Source: Glycomyces amatae | Lineage (GTDB): Bacteria > Actinomycetota > Actinomycetes > Mycobacteriales > Micromonosporaceae | Length of the DNA: 64,000 nucleotides | Assembly (NCBI RefSeq): GCF_020991375.1 | Contig: NZ_JAJLQZ010000002.1 | Span: 62,001 to 126,000 of the forward strand | Direction: 5' to 3' | Part shown: positions 21,877 to 30,829 of the stretch, piece after piece | How positions within the stretch are numbered: the first letter of the stretch is position 1 | Layout: each line of letters starts with the position of its first letter | The notes under the pieces: generated by a model | Told to the model about the DNA's origin: nothing | The model's input: the letters and a program-made list of their open reading frames with translations, nothing else | The model's database searches: none | Position numbers and translations under genes: made by a program

Positions 21877-23451
21877 GTGACAAAGCCGTCACTCCTTGTT
21901 CATTCGGTCGTTAGACCGGTCGTGACAGTGGTCGAGACAGATCAGACGGCGTCCCCGGCGGCACCGGGAGCGCGGGCGAGCGGAGCCGAGGCGCCCGAGC
22001 AGGGCCGCGTCTACGCCGTGGTCCCACCGGGAACCCGGCCCTACAGCGGGCCTCCGGCCTGGCAGCGCAAGTACTTCGTCGGGATCATCGCCTCCGACAT
22101 CGCCGCGGGCCTCCTCGGCGCCGGCCTGGCGTTCCTCGCCCGGTTCGGCCACCTGGACCCGCACAGCCGCGTCTACGCCCTGGCGCTCATCGCCCTGCCC
22201 GCCGTGTGGATCGGCGCGCTCGGCCTCTCCCGCGCCTTCGAGAAGCGGTACCTGTTCGTGGGCACCGAGGAGTACCAGCGCATCGTCCACGCCGCGGTCG
22301 CGCTCACCGCCGCGGTCGCGATCGTCTCCTACGGCCTCGAACTGCCGACCTCGCGCGTGTTCGTCCTCATCGCGATCCCCACCGCCGCGGCGGTCTCCAT
22401 CACCGCCCGCTTCGCGTGGCGCAAGTGGCTGCACGCGATGCGCCGCGGCGGCCGCTGCATGAAGCGCGTGGTCCTGGTGGGCCACGAGAGCTCGGTGGCC
22501 GCGCTCATCGTGCAGCTGCGCCGCGAGCACTACCACGGCCTCAAGGTCGTCGCGGCCTGCCTGCCCACCGAGCGGTCCCAGGGGGCGCTCCTGGACTTCG
22601 ACACCCGGGTGCGCGGCAGCTTCGACCGCATCGACGAGGCCGTGGCCGCCGAGCGCGCCGACACCGTGATCGTCCTGTCCTGCCCCGAGATCGACGGGCA
22701 GGCCCTGCGGCGCCTGGCCTGGAGGCTCGAGCGCAGCGAGGTCGACCTCATCGTGGCCTCCGCGCTCGTGGACGTGGCCGGCGACCGCACCACCGTCCGC
22801 CCCGTCGACGGCCTGCCGATGCTCCACCTCGACCACGCCCGCCTCACCGGGGTGCGCCGCGTCGCCAAGGACGCCGTCGACCGCGTCGGCGCCGCCGCCC
22901 TCCTCCTGGCGCTCTCGCCGCTGCTGCTCGGCGCGGCCCTGCTCATCCGCTGCACCTCCCCGGGCCCGGCCCTGTTCAAGCAAGAGCGCATCGGCAAGGA
23001 CGGCCACCCGTTCACCATCTGGAAGTTCCGCACCATGCACGTGGACGCCGAGCGCCGCCTCGCCGCCATCGCGCACCTCAACGAGGGCGACGGCGTCCTG
23101 TTCAAGATGAAGGACGACCCGCGCATCACCGGCGTGGGGAAGTACCTGCGCCGCTTCTCCATCGACGAGTTCCCGCAGCTGGTGAACGTCCTGCGCGGCG
23201 ACATGAGCCTGGTCGGCCCGCGCCCGCCGCTCGCGGTCGAGGTCGCCGCCTACGAGAGCGACATGCGCCGCCGCCTCGCCGTCAAGCCCGGCATGACCGG
23301 CCTGTGGCAGGTCTCGGGCCGCTCGGACCTGCCGTGGGAGGAGGCCGTGCGCCTCGACCTGCGCTACGTCGAGCACTGGAACCTCACGCTCGACTTCGTC
23401 ATCCTGCTGCGCACCGTCGCCGCGATCCTCAGGCCCAGCGGCGCCTACTGA
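21877..23451 (+). CDS. Exopolysaccharide biosynthesis polyprenyl-phosphate sugar-1-phosphate transferase (WbaP-like)
   Basis: A 524-residue membrane protein that should load the first sugar phosphate onto the polyprenyl carrier. Four N-terminal membrane helices lie in residues about 60-190, followed by a CoA-binding-like cytosolic domain. A membrane hairpin near residue 345 precedes the bacterial sugar transferase domain with [45 protein letters not shown] and [19 protein letters not shown] 21877 is the first start; a GTG at 21922 is possible. It may supply the polysaccharide system whose other genes lie at 55.7-64 kb; that link is inferred. Confidence 0.9.
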   Translation: MTKPSLLVHSVVRPVVTVVETDQTASPAAPGARASGAEAPEQGRVYAVVPPGTRPYSGPPAWQRKYFVGIIASDIAAGLLGAGLAFLARFGHLDPHSRVYALALIALPAVWIGALGLSRAFEKRYLFVGTEEYQRIVHAAVALTAAVAIVSYGLELPTSRVFVLIAIPTAAAVSITARFAWRKWLHAMRRGGRCMKRVVLVGHESSVAALIVQLRREHYHGLKVVAACLPTERSQGALLDFDTRVRGSFDRIDEAVAAERADTVIVLSCPEIDGQALRRLAWRLERSEVDLIVASALVDVAGDRTTVRPVDGLPMLHLDHARLTGVRRVAKDAVDRVGAAALLLALSPLLLGAALLIRCTSPGPALFKQERIGKDGHPFTIWKFRTMHVDAERRLAAIAHLNEGDGVLFKMKDDPRITGVGKYLRRFSIDEFPQLVNVLRGDMSLVGPRPPLAVEVAAYESDMRRRLAVKPGMTGLWQVSGRSDLPWEEAVRLDLRYVEHWNLTLDFVILLRTVAAILRPSGAY

Positions 23452-23530
23452 GGCGCCCGCCCGCAACCACGCCCCACCGCACAGAAGGACCACCATGACT
23501 TCCATATCGCGGGACCGCATCGCTCAACAT

Positions 23531-23559
23531 TTGGACGGCGCTGCGCCGCAGCGTAGACT
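23531..23559 (+). promoter_or_regulatory. Promoter of the cysQ-like gene
   Basis: TTGGAC (23531-23536) and TAGACT (23554-23559) are separated by 17 nt. The A of ATG 23567 lies 8 nt after the -10 box, so the transcript is probably leaderless. Confidence 0.6.
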
Positions 23560-23566
23560 GACCGGC

Positions 23567-24391
23567 ATGCACGCCTCCCCCGACTCCGCCCCGAAGACCG
23601 GAGTTCCCACCGCCTCGCCCGAGGCCGCCGCGCCCGCCGACACGGCCTTCGCGGCCGAGCTCGCGACGGGCGCGGGGGAGCTGCTCATGAAGCTCCGGGC
23701 CGAACTCGGCTTCGCCGACCCGCGCGCCCTCAAGGACACCGGCGACCGCCGGGCCGACGACTACCTGCTCGGGCGACTCGCCGCCGAGCGGCCCGGCGAC
23801 GCCGTCCTCTCCGAGGAGGGCGAGGGCGAGACCGGCCGCGTCGGCACCGCCCGCCTCGACGCCGACCGCGTCTGGATCATCGACCCGCTCGACGGCACCC
23901 GCGAGTTCGCCGAGGAGGGCCGCGACGACTGGGCCGTGCACGTCGCCCTGTGGCAGCGGGGCCTCGGCCTCACCGCCTCGGCCGTCGCCCTCCCCGCGCA
24001 GCACGCGACCCTGCGCACCGACCGGCCCCGCCCCGTGCCCTCCGCGCGCGCCGGGGCGCCGCGCATCGCGGTCTCCCGCACCCGCCCGCCCGCCGAGGCC
24101 GCCGCGGCCCAGGCCGCCCTCGGGGCCGAACTCGTCCCCATGGGCTCGGCCGGCGCCAAGGTCATGGCCGTCGTCGCCGGCACCGTCGACGCCTACGTGC
24201 ACGCCGGCGGGCAGTTCGAGTGGGACTCCGCCGCCCCCGTCGGGGTGGCCCTCGCCTCCGGCTGGCACGCCAGCCGGATCGACGGCGCCCCCCTGCGGTA
24301 CAACAACCCCGACCCGTACCTGCCGGACCTGCTGGTCTGCCGCCCCGACCTGGCCGAGCCGCTGCTCGCCGCCATCCGAGCCACGCACTGA
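23567..24391 (+). CDS. cysQ: 3'(2'),5'-bisphosphate nucleotidase, CysQ-like (inositol monophosphatase family)
   Basis: It should hydrolyse PAP (and PAPS) to AMP, relieving inhibition of sulfotransferases and PAPS reductase. The Li-sensitive phosphatase motifs are present: SEEGEGE, then [10 protein letters not shown] near residue 105, and [12 protein letters not shown] near the C-terminus. It has 274 residues from ATG 23567. An in-frame ATG at 23495 has a nearby GAAGGA site, but a well-formed promoter lies between the two, so the shorter form is preferred. It stands directly before cysD-cysN, which supports a role in sulfate metabolism. Confidence 0.85.
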   Translation: MHASPDSAPKTGVPTASPEAAAPADTAFAAELATGAGELLMKLRAELGFADPRALKDTGDRRADDYLLGRLAAERPGDAVLSEEGEGETGRVGTARLDADRVWIIDPLDGTREFAEEGRDDWAVHVALWQRGLGLTASAVALPAQHATLRTDRPRPVPSARAGAPRIAVSRTRPPAEAAAAQAALGAELVPMGSAGAKVMAVVAGTVDAYVHAGGQFEWDSAAPVGVALASGWHASRIDGAPLRYNNPDPYLPDLLVCRPDLAEPLLAAIRATH

Positions 24392-24468
24392 CCGACCCGG
24401 TCCAGCGCCGGACCACGAACACGAGACCACTGCCCCTTCCGGGGTGAGCTGAGAGGAGCACTGCGCCG

Positions 24469-25371
24469 GTGAGCGATTACCGCATCAGCCACATCGCCGC
24501 GCTTGAGGCCGAGGCGATCTTCATCTTCCGTGAGGTCGCGGCCACCTGTCAGCGACCCGTGCTCCTCTTCTCCGGCGGCAAGGACAGCATCGTCATGCTG
24601 CACCTGGCCCAGAAGGCCTTCGCGCCCGCCCCGGTCCCGTTCCCGGTCATGCACGTCGACACCGGCCAGAACTTCGCCGAGGTCATCGACTACCGCGACC
24701 GCCGGGTCGCCGACACCGGCGTCCAGCTCCTCGTCGCCTCCGTCCAGGACGCGATCGACCGCGGCATGGTCACCGAGCCGCCGGACGGCACCCGCAACCG
24801 CATCCAGACGCCCGTGCTCCTGGAGGCCGCCGAGAAGTACCAGTTCGACGCCCTGTTCGGCGGCGCCCGCCGCGACGAGGAGAAGGCCCGCGCCAAGGAG
24901 CGCGTGTTCTCCTTCCGCGACGACTTCGGCCAGTGGGACCCCAAGAACCAGCGGCCCGAGCTGTGGAACCTGTACAACGGCCGGGTCCACCCGGGCGAGC
25001 AGATCCGCGTGTTCCCGCTGTCGAACTGGACCGAGCTCGACGTGTGGCGCTACATCGGCTCCGAGTCGATCCCGCTGCCCGAGGTGTACTTCGCCGCCGA
25101 GCGCGAGGTCGTCGACCGCGGCGGGATGCTCTACGCCGTCAACGAGTTCATCTCGCCGCGCGAGGGCGAGCGGGTCTTCACGGAGACCATCCGCTACCGG
25201 ACCGTCGGCGACGCGACCCTCACCGCGGGGGTCCGCTCGGACGCGACCACGATCGAGGAAATCATCGCCGAGGTCGCCGCCACCCGCGTCACCGAGCGCG
25301 GCGCGACCCGCGGCGACGACAAGACCTCCGAGGCCGCGATGGAAGACCGCAAACGGGAAGGCTACTTCTGA
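24469..25371 (+). CDS. cysD: Sulfate adenylyltransferase subunit 2
   Basis: The catalytic ATP-pyrophosphatase subunit that makes APS from sulfate and ATP. The PP-loop LLFSGGKDSIVML is near residue 25, followed by VMHVDTGQNFAEV, GGARRDEEKARAKERVFSFR and SNWTELDVWRYI. It has 300 residues. GTG 24469 has a GAGAGGAG site. The TGA overlaps the ATG of cysN, so the two subunits are made together. The 77 bases before it contain small GC hairpins but no recognised riboswitch. Confidence 0.97.
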   Translation: MSDYRISHIAALEAEAIFIFREVAATCQRPVLLFSGGKDSIVMLHLAQKAFAPAPVPFPVMHVDTGQNFAEVIDYRDRRVADTGVQLLVASVQDAIDRGMVTEPPDGTRNRIQTPVLLEAAEKYQFDALFGGARRDEEKARAKERVFSFRDDFGQWDPKNQRPELWNLYNGRVHPGEQIRVFPLSNWTELDVWRYIGSESIPLPEVYFAAEREVVDRGGMLYAVNEFISPREGERVFTETIRYRTVGDATLTAGVRSDATTIEEIIAEVAATRVTERGATRGDDKTSEAAMEDRKREGYF

Positions 25372-26669
25372 TGACGGACACCATGTCGCCCCGCGAGGAC
25401 AGCAGGGCCTCCCGCGAGGACACGCACGAGCTGCTGCGCTTCGCCACGGCCGGCTCGGTGGACGACGGCAAGTCGACCCTCATCGGGCGCCTCCTGTTCG
25501 ACTCGAAGGCGCTCTTCGACGACCAGTGGGACGCCGTGGAGGCCGTCTCGGCGGGCCGCGGCGACGAGTACACCGACCTCGCCCTGCTCACCGACGGCCT
25601 GCGCTCGGAGCGCGAGCAGGGCATCACGATCGACGTCGCGTACCGGTACTTCTCCACGCCCGAGCGCAAGTTCATCATCGCCGACACGCCCGGGCACATC
25701 CAGTACACGCGCAACATGGTCACCGGCGCCTCGACCGCCGACCTGGCGCTGATCCTCGTCGACGCCCGCAAGGGCCTCGTGGAGCAGTCGCGGCGCCACG
25801 CGTTCCTGTGCTCGCTGCTGCGGGTGCCGCACATGGTCCTGTGCGTCAACAAGATGGACCTCGTGGACTACGACGAGGCGACGTTCAAGCAGATCGAGAA
25901 CGAGTTCTCCGCGTTCGCGACCAAGCTCGACATCCCCGACCTCACGGTCATCCCGATCTCGGCGCTCAAGGGCGACAACGTCGTCAACCGCTCCGAGAAC
26001 ATGCCGTGGTTCCAGGGCCCGAGCCTGCTCCACCACCTGGAGAAGGTCCACATCGCGTCGGACCGCAACCTCGTGGACGCGCGATTCCCGGTCCAGCACG
26101 TGATCCGGCCGCACTCCAGCGACAACCACGACTACCGCGGCTACGCGGGCCAGGTCGCCTCGGGCGTCATGAAGCCCGGCGACGAGGTCACGGTGCTCCC
26201 CAGCGGGTTCACCTCGCGGATCGCGTCGATCGAGACGGCCGACGGCCCGATCGAGGAGGCCTTCCCGCCTCTGTCGGTGACCGTCCGCCTCGAGGACGAG
26301 CTGGACGTCTCCCGCGGCGACATGCTGTGCCGCCCGGGGAACCAGCCGCGCGTCTCGCAGGACATCGAGGCGATGGTCTGCTGGATGGACGAGGCCCGGC
26401 CGCTGCGGGTGCGCGGCAAGTACGCCGTGAAGCACACCACGAGCGACGTCCGCGCGATCGTGAAGGACGTCCAGTACCAGCTCGACGTCAACACGCTCCA
26501 CCGCGACGAGGGGGCGACCGAGCTGAGGCTCAACGAGATCGGCCGCGTCACGCTGCGCACCACCAAACCGCTCCTGTGCGACGACTACCGCCGCAACCGC
26601 GCCACCGGCGGCTTCATCGTCATCGACGAGGCCGACAACCGGACCGTGGGCGCGGGCATCATCGTCTGA
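25371..26669 (+). CDS. cysN: Sulfate adenylyltransferase subunit 1 (GTPase)
   Basis: The regulatory GTPase of ATP sulfurylase, related to elongation factor Tu. The P-loop is AGSVDDGKSTLIGRL near residue 25; the G2/G3 region is EREQGITIDVAYRYF and ADTPGHIQYTRNM; G4 is NKMD. It has 432 residues and ends after the EF-Tu-like beta domains, so there is no fused APS kinase (CysC) domain. No separate cysC gene is present in the window. A perfect hairpin terminator follows. Confidence 0.96.
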   Translation: MTDTMSPREDSRASREDTHELLRFATAGSVDDGKSTLIGRLLFDSKALFDDQWDAVEAVSAGRGDEYTDLALLTDGLRSEREQGITIDVAYRYFSTPERKFIIADTPGHIQYTRNMVTGASTADLALILVDARKGLVEQSRRHAFLCSLLRVPHMVLCVNKMDLVDYDEATFKQIENEFSAFATKLDIPDLTVIPISALKGDNVVNRSENMPWFQGPSLLHHLEKVHIASDRNLVDARFPVQHVIRPHSSDNHDYRGYAGQVASGVMKPGDEVTVLPSGFTSRIASIETADGPIEEAFPPLSVTVRLEDELDVSRGDMLCRPGNQPRVSQDIEAMVCWMDEARPLRVRGKYAVKHTTSDVRAIVKDVQYQLDVNTLHRDEGATELRLNEIGRVTLRTTKPLLCDDYRRNRATGGFIVIDEADNRTVGAGIIV

Positions 26670-26679
26670 CCGCCGCAGC

Positions 26680-26715
26680 ACGGAGGGCCCGACCGCACGT
26701 GGTCGGGCCCTCCGT
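26680..26715 (+). terminator. Terminator after cysN (perfect 15-bp stem)
   Basis: Arms 26680-26694 and 26701-26715 are perfect complements around a 6-nt loop; it may also serve the convergent ATPase gene. Confidence 0.9.
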
Positions 26716-26816
26716 CGTCCAGTCTCAAGCCGCGCGCCGCTCCTCGACCTCATCGCCCCCGCGGGCACGACATGTGCCGGGGACGGACCCCGACCCGGCA
26801 GTGTGCTCCACGCGGT

Positions 26817-28283
26817 TCAGGGCTCGCCCGCGGCCGGAAGGTTCCAGGCCTCGAGCAGGTCGTCCGGACCCCACATGAGGTCGGCGTGCACTCCGGGCGC
26901 GATCCCTGAGAGGCTGACCACGGCCAGGCCGGTCTCCCCCGGTGCGGCTCCGGGCACCTGCGCCGCATCGGCGGTGAGCTTGGCGAGATCGCGGCGGTCG
27001 AACGGCGTGCCGAGCCATTTGACGGAGCCGGTGTAGTGGACCCGCCGGGCCCGCGGGGCCCGGTCGGCCCCCACGAGGTCGATCTCCGGGTTGAAGTTCC
27101 GCGGCCACCAGCCTCCGACCTCCACCGCTCCGCGCCAGGGGAACCCCTCGGCCGCCTCGGCCTGCGACAGCGCCTCGCGCACCAGCGGTTCCACGGCGCG
27201 TCCACGCCAGCTCGCCCACTGCCTGGTGAACCGCGCGAGGGCCAGATCGGCACGGCCGCGTCTGGAGTCGGCGTGGGCGTCGGCGAGCACGGCGAGGTAG
27301 AGCCGCAGGTAGCTGTCGGCGATCCGGAAGAGCTTGCCGCCGTTGCCGGGCAGGGTGGCCAGTGGTTCGTCTGCGGCGACCGCGCCTTTTTCGGTGAGTC
27401 GATGCAGGATCGGCGTCAACGCGCCCGAGCTGACCGGTGTGGCGGGATCGGCCCCGGCGGTCGTGGCGATGTTCCTGAAACTCCGGGAGCCGTGCCCGAT
27501 GGCGGTCAGGACCCGCCTGGTCTGATCGGGGGAGGGGAACTCCGAGGCGATCATCTGCGCGCCGACCGTGAACAGTGGACTCTCGGGGAACTCGACCTGA
27601 TCGGCGAGATACTCCTCGGCGGTGGAACCCTGCGGCCAAGTCCTGCACAGGCCGGGGAAGCCGCCGGTGACGAGGTGGGCGTCGATCGCGACCGATCCGG
27701 TCGTCCCCGTGACGTCGGCGGTCTCCCTGGGGTTCAACGGCCGGACCGTCATCGGTTCGGCCCGCCCGTAGAACGGGCGGTCGTACCCCAGGAAGGCCTC
27801 CATCATGTGGATGTCGCTGCCCACGAGCATCAGTAGCAGCGGTTTCCGTTTCAATCGACGGTCCCACTCGGTCTGGAGGACTCCTTCCAGCCGCTTGTCC
27901 TGCTGGAACAGCCAGGGCAGCTCGTCGATGACCAGGATCGAAGGCGTGTCGTCGGGAACGGCGAGGGACAGCAGCTGAAAGGTCTCGTGCCAGTCGCCCG
28001 GCCGGGCCCTCGGCAGGTCGAGGGCGCCGGGAAGGTCGGAACCGCGCACGGCTTCGAGCAGGTCGAGCATGGACTGCGCCGGGCTGCTGCCCTGGTCGGC
28101 CTGGAAGAAGGCGTACGGCAGACCGGAGGTCTGGCAGAAGTGCTCGACCAGGCGCGACTTGCCGACCTGGCGGCGGCCCCGGACCGCCACGGCCAGACCT
28201 TCGCCCCCTCGTTCGATCAATTCGATCCGGCGGGAGAGGCTTCGAAGCTCCCGTGTCCTTCCGATAAACGGACTTTTAAACAT
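26817..28283 (-). CDS. AAA/STAND-type ATPase with C-terminal DUF234-like region
   Basis: A 488-residue ATPase of the archaeal-type ATPase group. The P-loop is RGRRQVGKSRL (Lys42) and the Walker B stretch is ILVIDELPWLF near residue 120. A winged-helix-like middle part (about residues 230-330, ILHRLTEKGAVAADE) and a C-terminal nuclease-like or DUF234-like region (VGADRAPRARRVHYTGSVKW) follow. This family is common in archaea and anaerobes, patchy in Actinobacteria, and often mobile. Its biological role is unknown. The gene stands alone in the minus direction, and codon use and upstream DNA are less GC-rich than the neighbours. This suggests acquisition. An array of TACGT units lies just upstream. 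Confidence 0.8.
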   Translation of the reverse strand: MFKSPFIGRTRELRSLSRRIELIERGGEGLAVAVRGRRQVGKSRLVEHFCQTSGLPYAFFQADQGSSPAQSMLDLLEAVRGSDLPGALDLPRARPGDWHETFQLLSLAVPDDTPSILVIDELPWLFQQDKRLEGVLQTEWDRRLKRKPLLLMLVGSDIHMMEAFLGYDRPFYGRAEPMTVRPLNPRETADVTGTTGSVAIDAHLVTGGFPGLCRTWPQGSTAEEYLADQVEFPESPLFTVGAQMIASEFPSPDQTRRVLTAIGHGSRSFRNIATTAGADPATPVSSGALTPILHRLTEKGAVAADEPLATLPGNGGKLFRIADSYLRLYLAVLADAHADSRRGRADLALARFTRQWASWRGRAVEPLVREALSQAEAAEGFPWRGAVEVGGWWPRNFNPEIDLVGADRAPRARRVHYTGSVKWLGTPFDRRDLAKLTADAAQVPGAAPGETGLAVVSLSGIAPGVHADLMWGPDDLLEAWNLPAAGEP

Positions 28284-28308
28284 GAACGCTCCTGAGGTAG
28301 AAATCTCT

Positions 28309-28346
28309 TACGTAAAAAAATTCTACGTCAGAACGATCTACGTCAG
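28309..28346 (-). promoter_or_regulatory. Iteron-like array: three TACGT units at exact 15-nt spacing, AT-rich
   Basis: TACGT starts at 28309, 28324 and 28339. The last two are within identical 10-mers TCTACGTCAG (28322-28331, 28337-28346). A 7-A run lies between the first and second. The array sits 26-63 bases upstream of the ATPase start codon and is the most AT-rich spot nearby. It is probably the promoter/operator. Confidence 0.6.
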
Positions 28347-28366
28347 GAGCGGTCGAGCGCCGCGGG

Positions 28367-29023
28367 TCAGGGGTTGATCCAGTTGCCGATGTAGATCAGG
28401 CTCGCCGCCGAGGCGGCGAGGACCGCGGTCGCCACGACGGCGGCCGCGAGCAGGCGCAGGGGCATCTGGGTCCAGTCCGGGCCGATCTGGTGGCGCATCG
28501 CCGGCATCGAGCCGGTGCCCGGCTCCGGCTGCGGCGCCTCGACCGCGTCGGGGATCTCCTCCGGCTGCGGGCGCATGAACGCCGCCGTCGGGAGCAGCTG
28601 GGTGTCGCCGCCCGTGCCGCCGTGGACGCGGACGTGGTCGACCTGGACCGACACCGGCCCGACCGATCCGCGCAGGCCGTCCCCGACCCGCGCGAACTGC
28701 GCGGTGTCGTCCGGCCTGACCTGCGGCTGCGAGTCTTCCGGGGCGGGCCGCGGCGGCGACTCGGCGAAGCGCGGCACTGAGCCCTCGCGGCCCGCGAGCG
28801 GCGCCGACCGCTCCCCGGGCGGCTCGCTCGTGTGCCGCGGCGCCGAGGTCTCCCAGCTGTAGCGGTACCGCGAGCGCGACTCCTGCCGGGGCGGCTCGGC
28901 GACCGTGTCGACCTGCACCGTGCGCAGCTCGTCGGTGCTCTGGCCGTTTCCGACGCGGGGGAGCTCCCCGGTGGTCGGATGCGACGGGTCGCCGTAGCGC
29001 GGACCCCAGTCGTCATGGCTCAC
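28367..29023 (-). CDS. Hypothetical protein with C-terminal membrane anchor
   Basis: 218 residues. The first 185 or so are polar, Pro/Glu/Arg/Thr-rich and probably disordered; a single hydrophobic helix lies at the very end (LLAAAVVATAVLAASAASLIYIG), leaving only four residues outside. This is a tail-anchored layout with a cytosolic N-terminus. I do not recognise a family. GTG 29023 follows an AGGG site 13 bases after the DUF305 gene stop, so the two are likely co-transcribed. The TGA ends at 28367. Confidence 0.65.
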   Translation of the reverse strand: MSHDDWGPRYGDPSHPTTGELPRVGNGQSTDELRTVQVDTVAEPPRQESRSRYRYSWETSAPRHTSEPPGERSAPLAGREGSVPRFAESPPRPAPEDSQPQVRPDDTAQFARVGDGLRGSVGPVSVQVDHVRVHGGTGGDTQLLPTAAFMRPQPEEIPDAVEAPQPEPGTGSMPAMRHQIGPDWTQMPLRLLAAAVVATAVLAASAASLIYIGNWINP

Positions 29024-29036
29024 AACGGATCCCTAC

Positions 29037-29657
29037 CTACTGCTCGACGGCGGAGAGGATGTTGTCGAGGTGGCCTTGGAGGTTGTCGATGTCGGACTGC
29101 TGCACGGTGATCGAGCGCCGGGCCGCGTCGACCACCAGCGCGTTGTCGCTGCGCTCCAGCGCGGCCTTGGCCATGTCGATGCCGCCGATGTGGTGGGCGA
29201 TCATCAGCTCCGCGAACATGACGTCCGCGTCGGTGCCGGTGAGGGTCTTGAACTCGGCCATCTCCTCGTCGGTGGCCATGCCCGGCATGAGGCCGCCCGC
29301 CTCCTCGGTGTCGTGCTCGTGCTCCTCGCCCGCCCACGCCATCGGATTCCCGCTGGAGAGCTGCACGTCCCAGTCGCGCAGCCACGAGCGGTACATGCCG
29401 ATCTCGGCGCTCTGGGACGTGGCGATGTCGTACGCGATCGCCGTCATCGCCTCGTCCGAGCCGTTCCGCCACTCGTACATGGCCATCTCGACGGCCTGCT
29501 GGTGGTGCGTCTGCATGTCCCGCGCGAACCCGGCCTCGGCCGAGTCGTTGCCGGGGGCGGCCGTGCTCGCCGCCCAGCCGACCGCGATCCCGGCCGCGAG
29601 CATCAGCACCGCGGTGATCGCGACCAGTACGGCCGGCCTGCGCCACAAGCGGCTCAT
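29037..29657 (-). CDS. DUF305 family secreted/membrane-anchored protein
   Basis: A 206-residue protein with an N-terminal membrane or signal segment (residues about 9-30). It carries the DUF305 (ferritin-like fold) signatures GFARDMQTHHQQAVEMAMYE near residue 43 and LMIAHHIGGIDMAKAAL near residue 150. The His-His pairs suggest metal binding; some relatives are linked to copper. A His/Glu/Asp-rich loop (EEHEHDTEE) lies between the halves. It sits downstream of two DUF3105 genes, a pairing seen in other Actinobacteria. The molecular function is not settled. Confidence 0.88.
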   Translation of the reverse strand: MSRLWRRPAVLVAITAVLMLAAGIAVGWAASTAAPGNDSAEAGFARDMQTHHQQAVEMAMYEWRNGSDEAMTAIAYDIATSQSAEIGMYRSWLRDWDVQLSSGNPMAWAGEEHEHDTEEAGGLMPGMATDEEMAEFKTLTGTDADVMFAELMIAHHIGGIDMAKAALERSDNALVVDAARRSITVQQSDIDNLQGHLDNILSAVEQ

Positions 29658-29673
29658 TCGTCGTCCTCTCTCG

Positions 29674-29697
29674 GCGGGCGCTCCCCGAAGCGCCCGC
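29674..29697 (-). terminator. Hairpin between the DUF3105 and DUF305 genes
   Basis: GCGGGCGC (29674-29681) pairs with GCGCCCGC (29690-29697) over an 8-nt loop. It may end the upstream DUF3105 transcript or attenuate read-through. Confidence 0.55.
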
Positions 29698-29742
29698 GCG
29701 CGTCCCGTATGCCTAACGAGTGTGAACTCGAAAGGTTCGCCG

Positions 29743-30678
29743 TCAGCCCGTGGGCATCTGCTGGTCGGCGATGGTGGTGGAGATGCCGCCGGAGCAGGTC
29801 GCGTTCATCTCCGCGAGGTTGTCGGAGTTCTGGATGTAGAAGTCCAGGAACTCGTCGATCTTCGGGTCGTTCAGATCGCTCGTCTGGTACTGGACGCCCC
29901 AGGCCTGCACGGAGACCTCCACGCCGAGGTCCTGGTAGGGGCTCATGAGCGAGTAGTCGCGGCCCTCGATCTTGGAGGCGAGCTGGTCGATGCCGTCGCC
30001 GTCGACCAGTGCCGGGTCGTAGGTCAGCCACACGGCGCCGTGCTCGAGGGAGTGGACGGCGTTGCCGTCGACGATGGGCGCGTCGTAGACCGAGCCGGTG
30101 CAGGTCTGCCACTGGCTCAGGTGGTTGCCGCCCGCGGGCGGGGTGACCTCGTACTCGGGGACCGCGGCCGGGTCCTCGCCGTCGACGTGGGTCTGCTGCA
30201 CGACCCAGGGGTTCTCGAGGTCCTCCTCGGTGATGTCCCCGTCGGCGATCGCCGCCTTGGCCTCGGTGACGTTGGCGTAGTCGCCGTAGTAGCTGGTGAT
30301 GCCCTCCGGCGGCTGGCTGCGGTCCCAGACGACGAAGATCGCGGCCCCGATGAGGCCGAGCGCGACCACGCCGACGCCGGTGAAGGTCCAGATCAGGCCC
30401 CACGGCTTGGGCTGCTTGACCTGGACGGCGCGGCCCTTGCCGCGGGCGGGGGCGGTCGTGGCGGAAGACTTGCCGGCCGGCTTGCGAGCGGACGCCTTGG
30501 AGGACTTGGCCGGGGCCTTCTTGGCCTCGGTCTTCACGCCTTCGGACTTCTTGCCCTCGGCCTTCGCGGCCTTGGTGTCCTGGGCCTTCTTGTCCTCGGG
30601 CTTGCCGTCGCTCTTGACTGCGCCTGTTCCAGAGCCTTTGCCGGCGCTCTTGGAGGCGGTTTGCTTCTTGGATGCCAT
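29743..30678 (-). CDS. DUF3105 family membrane protein with Lys/Ala-rich N-terminal tail
   Basis: 311 residues. The first 100 or so form a histone-H1-like cytosolic tail of Lys, Ala, Ser and Gly. A membrane helix follows at about residues 93-113 (WTFTGVGVVALGLIGAAIFV). The outer DUF3105 domain has PPAGGNHLSQWQTCTGSVYD, NAVHSLEHGAVWLTYDP, GRDYSLMSPYQDLG and a late Cys. The conserved His and Cys residues hint at metal or thiol chemistry, but the function is unknown. It is paralogous to the lipoprotein gene at 30830-31525. Confidence 0.87.
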   Translation of the reverse strand: MASKKQTASKSAGKGSGTGAVKSDGKPEDKKAQDTKAAKAEGKKSEGVKTEAKKAPAKSSKASARKPAGKSSATTAPARGKGRAVQVKQPKPWGLIWTFTGVGVVALGLIGAAIFVVWDRSQPPEGITSYYGDYANVTEAKAAIADGDITEEDLENPWVVQQTHVDGEDPAAVPEYEVTPPAGGNHLSQWQTCTGSVYDAPIVDGNAVHSLEHGAVWLTYDPALVDGDGIDQLASKIEGRDYSLMSPYQDLGVEVSVQAWGVQYQTSDLNDPKIDEFLDFYIQNSDNLAEMNATCSGGISTTIADQQMPTG

Positions 30679-30793
30679 TTCGCGGAGAGTGCCTTATTCG
30701 TCGACGTCGGGATGAGTGCTCGCGGCGCCGAGGAGGGCCCGGTGTGATTTCCGCTCGCGTACGCCACCTTACCCGGTCGCGCTGCGACGATTC

Positions 30794-30809
30794 CTTAGAG
30801 CGTTCTAAG
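30794..30809 (-). promoter_or_regulatory. Palindrome CTTAGA-N4-TCTAAG upstream of the DUF3105 membrane protein gene
   Basis: Six-base perfect arms with a 4-nt gap lie between the two DUF3105 genes, about 115 bases before the start of the second. It may be an operator. The interval is visibly less GC-rich than its surroundings. Confidence 0.4.
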
Positions 30810-30829
30810 AAAGCAGGCCTTCCGGGCCG

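Noticed and set aside
24392..24468. Possible SAM or other riboswitch before cysD
   Set aside because: Only small GC hairpins are present; no known conserved core is visible.
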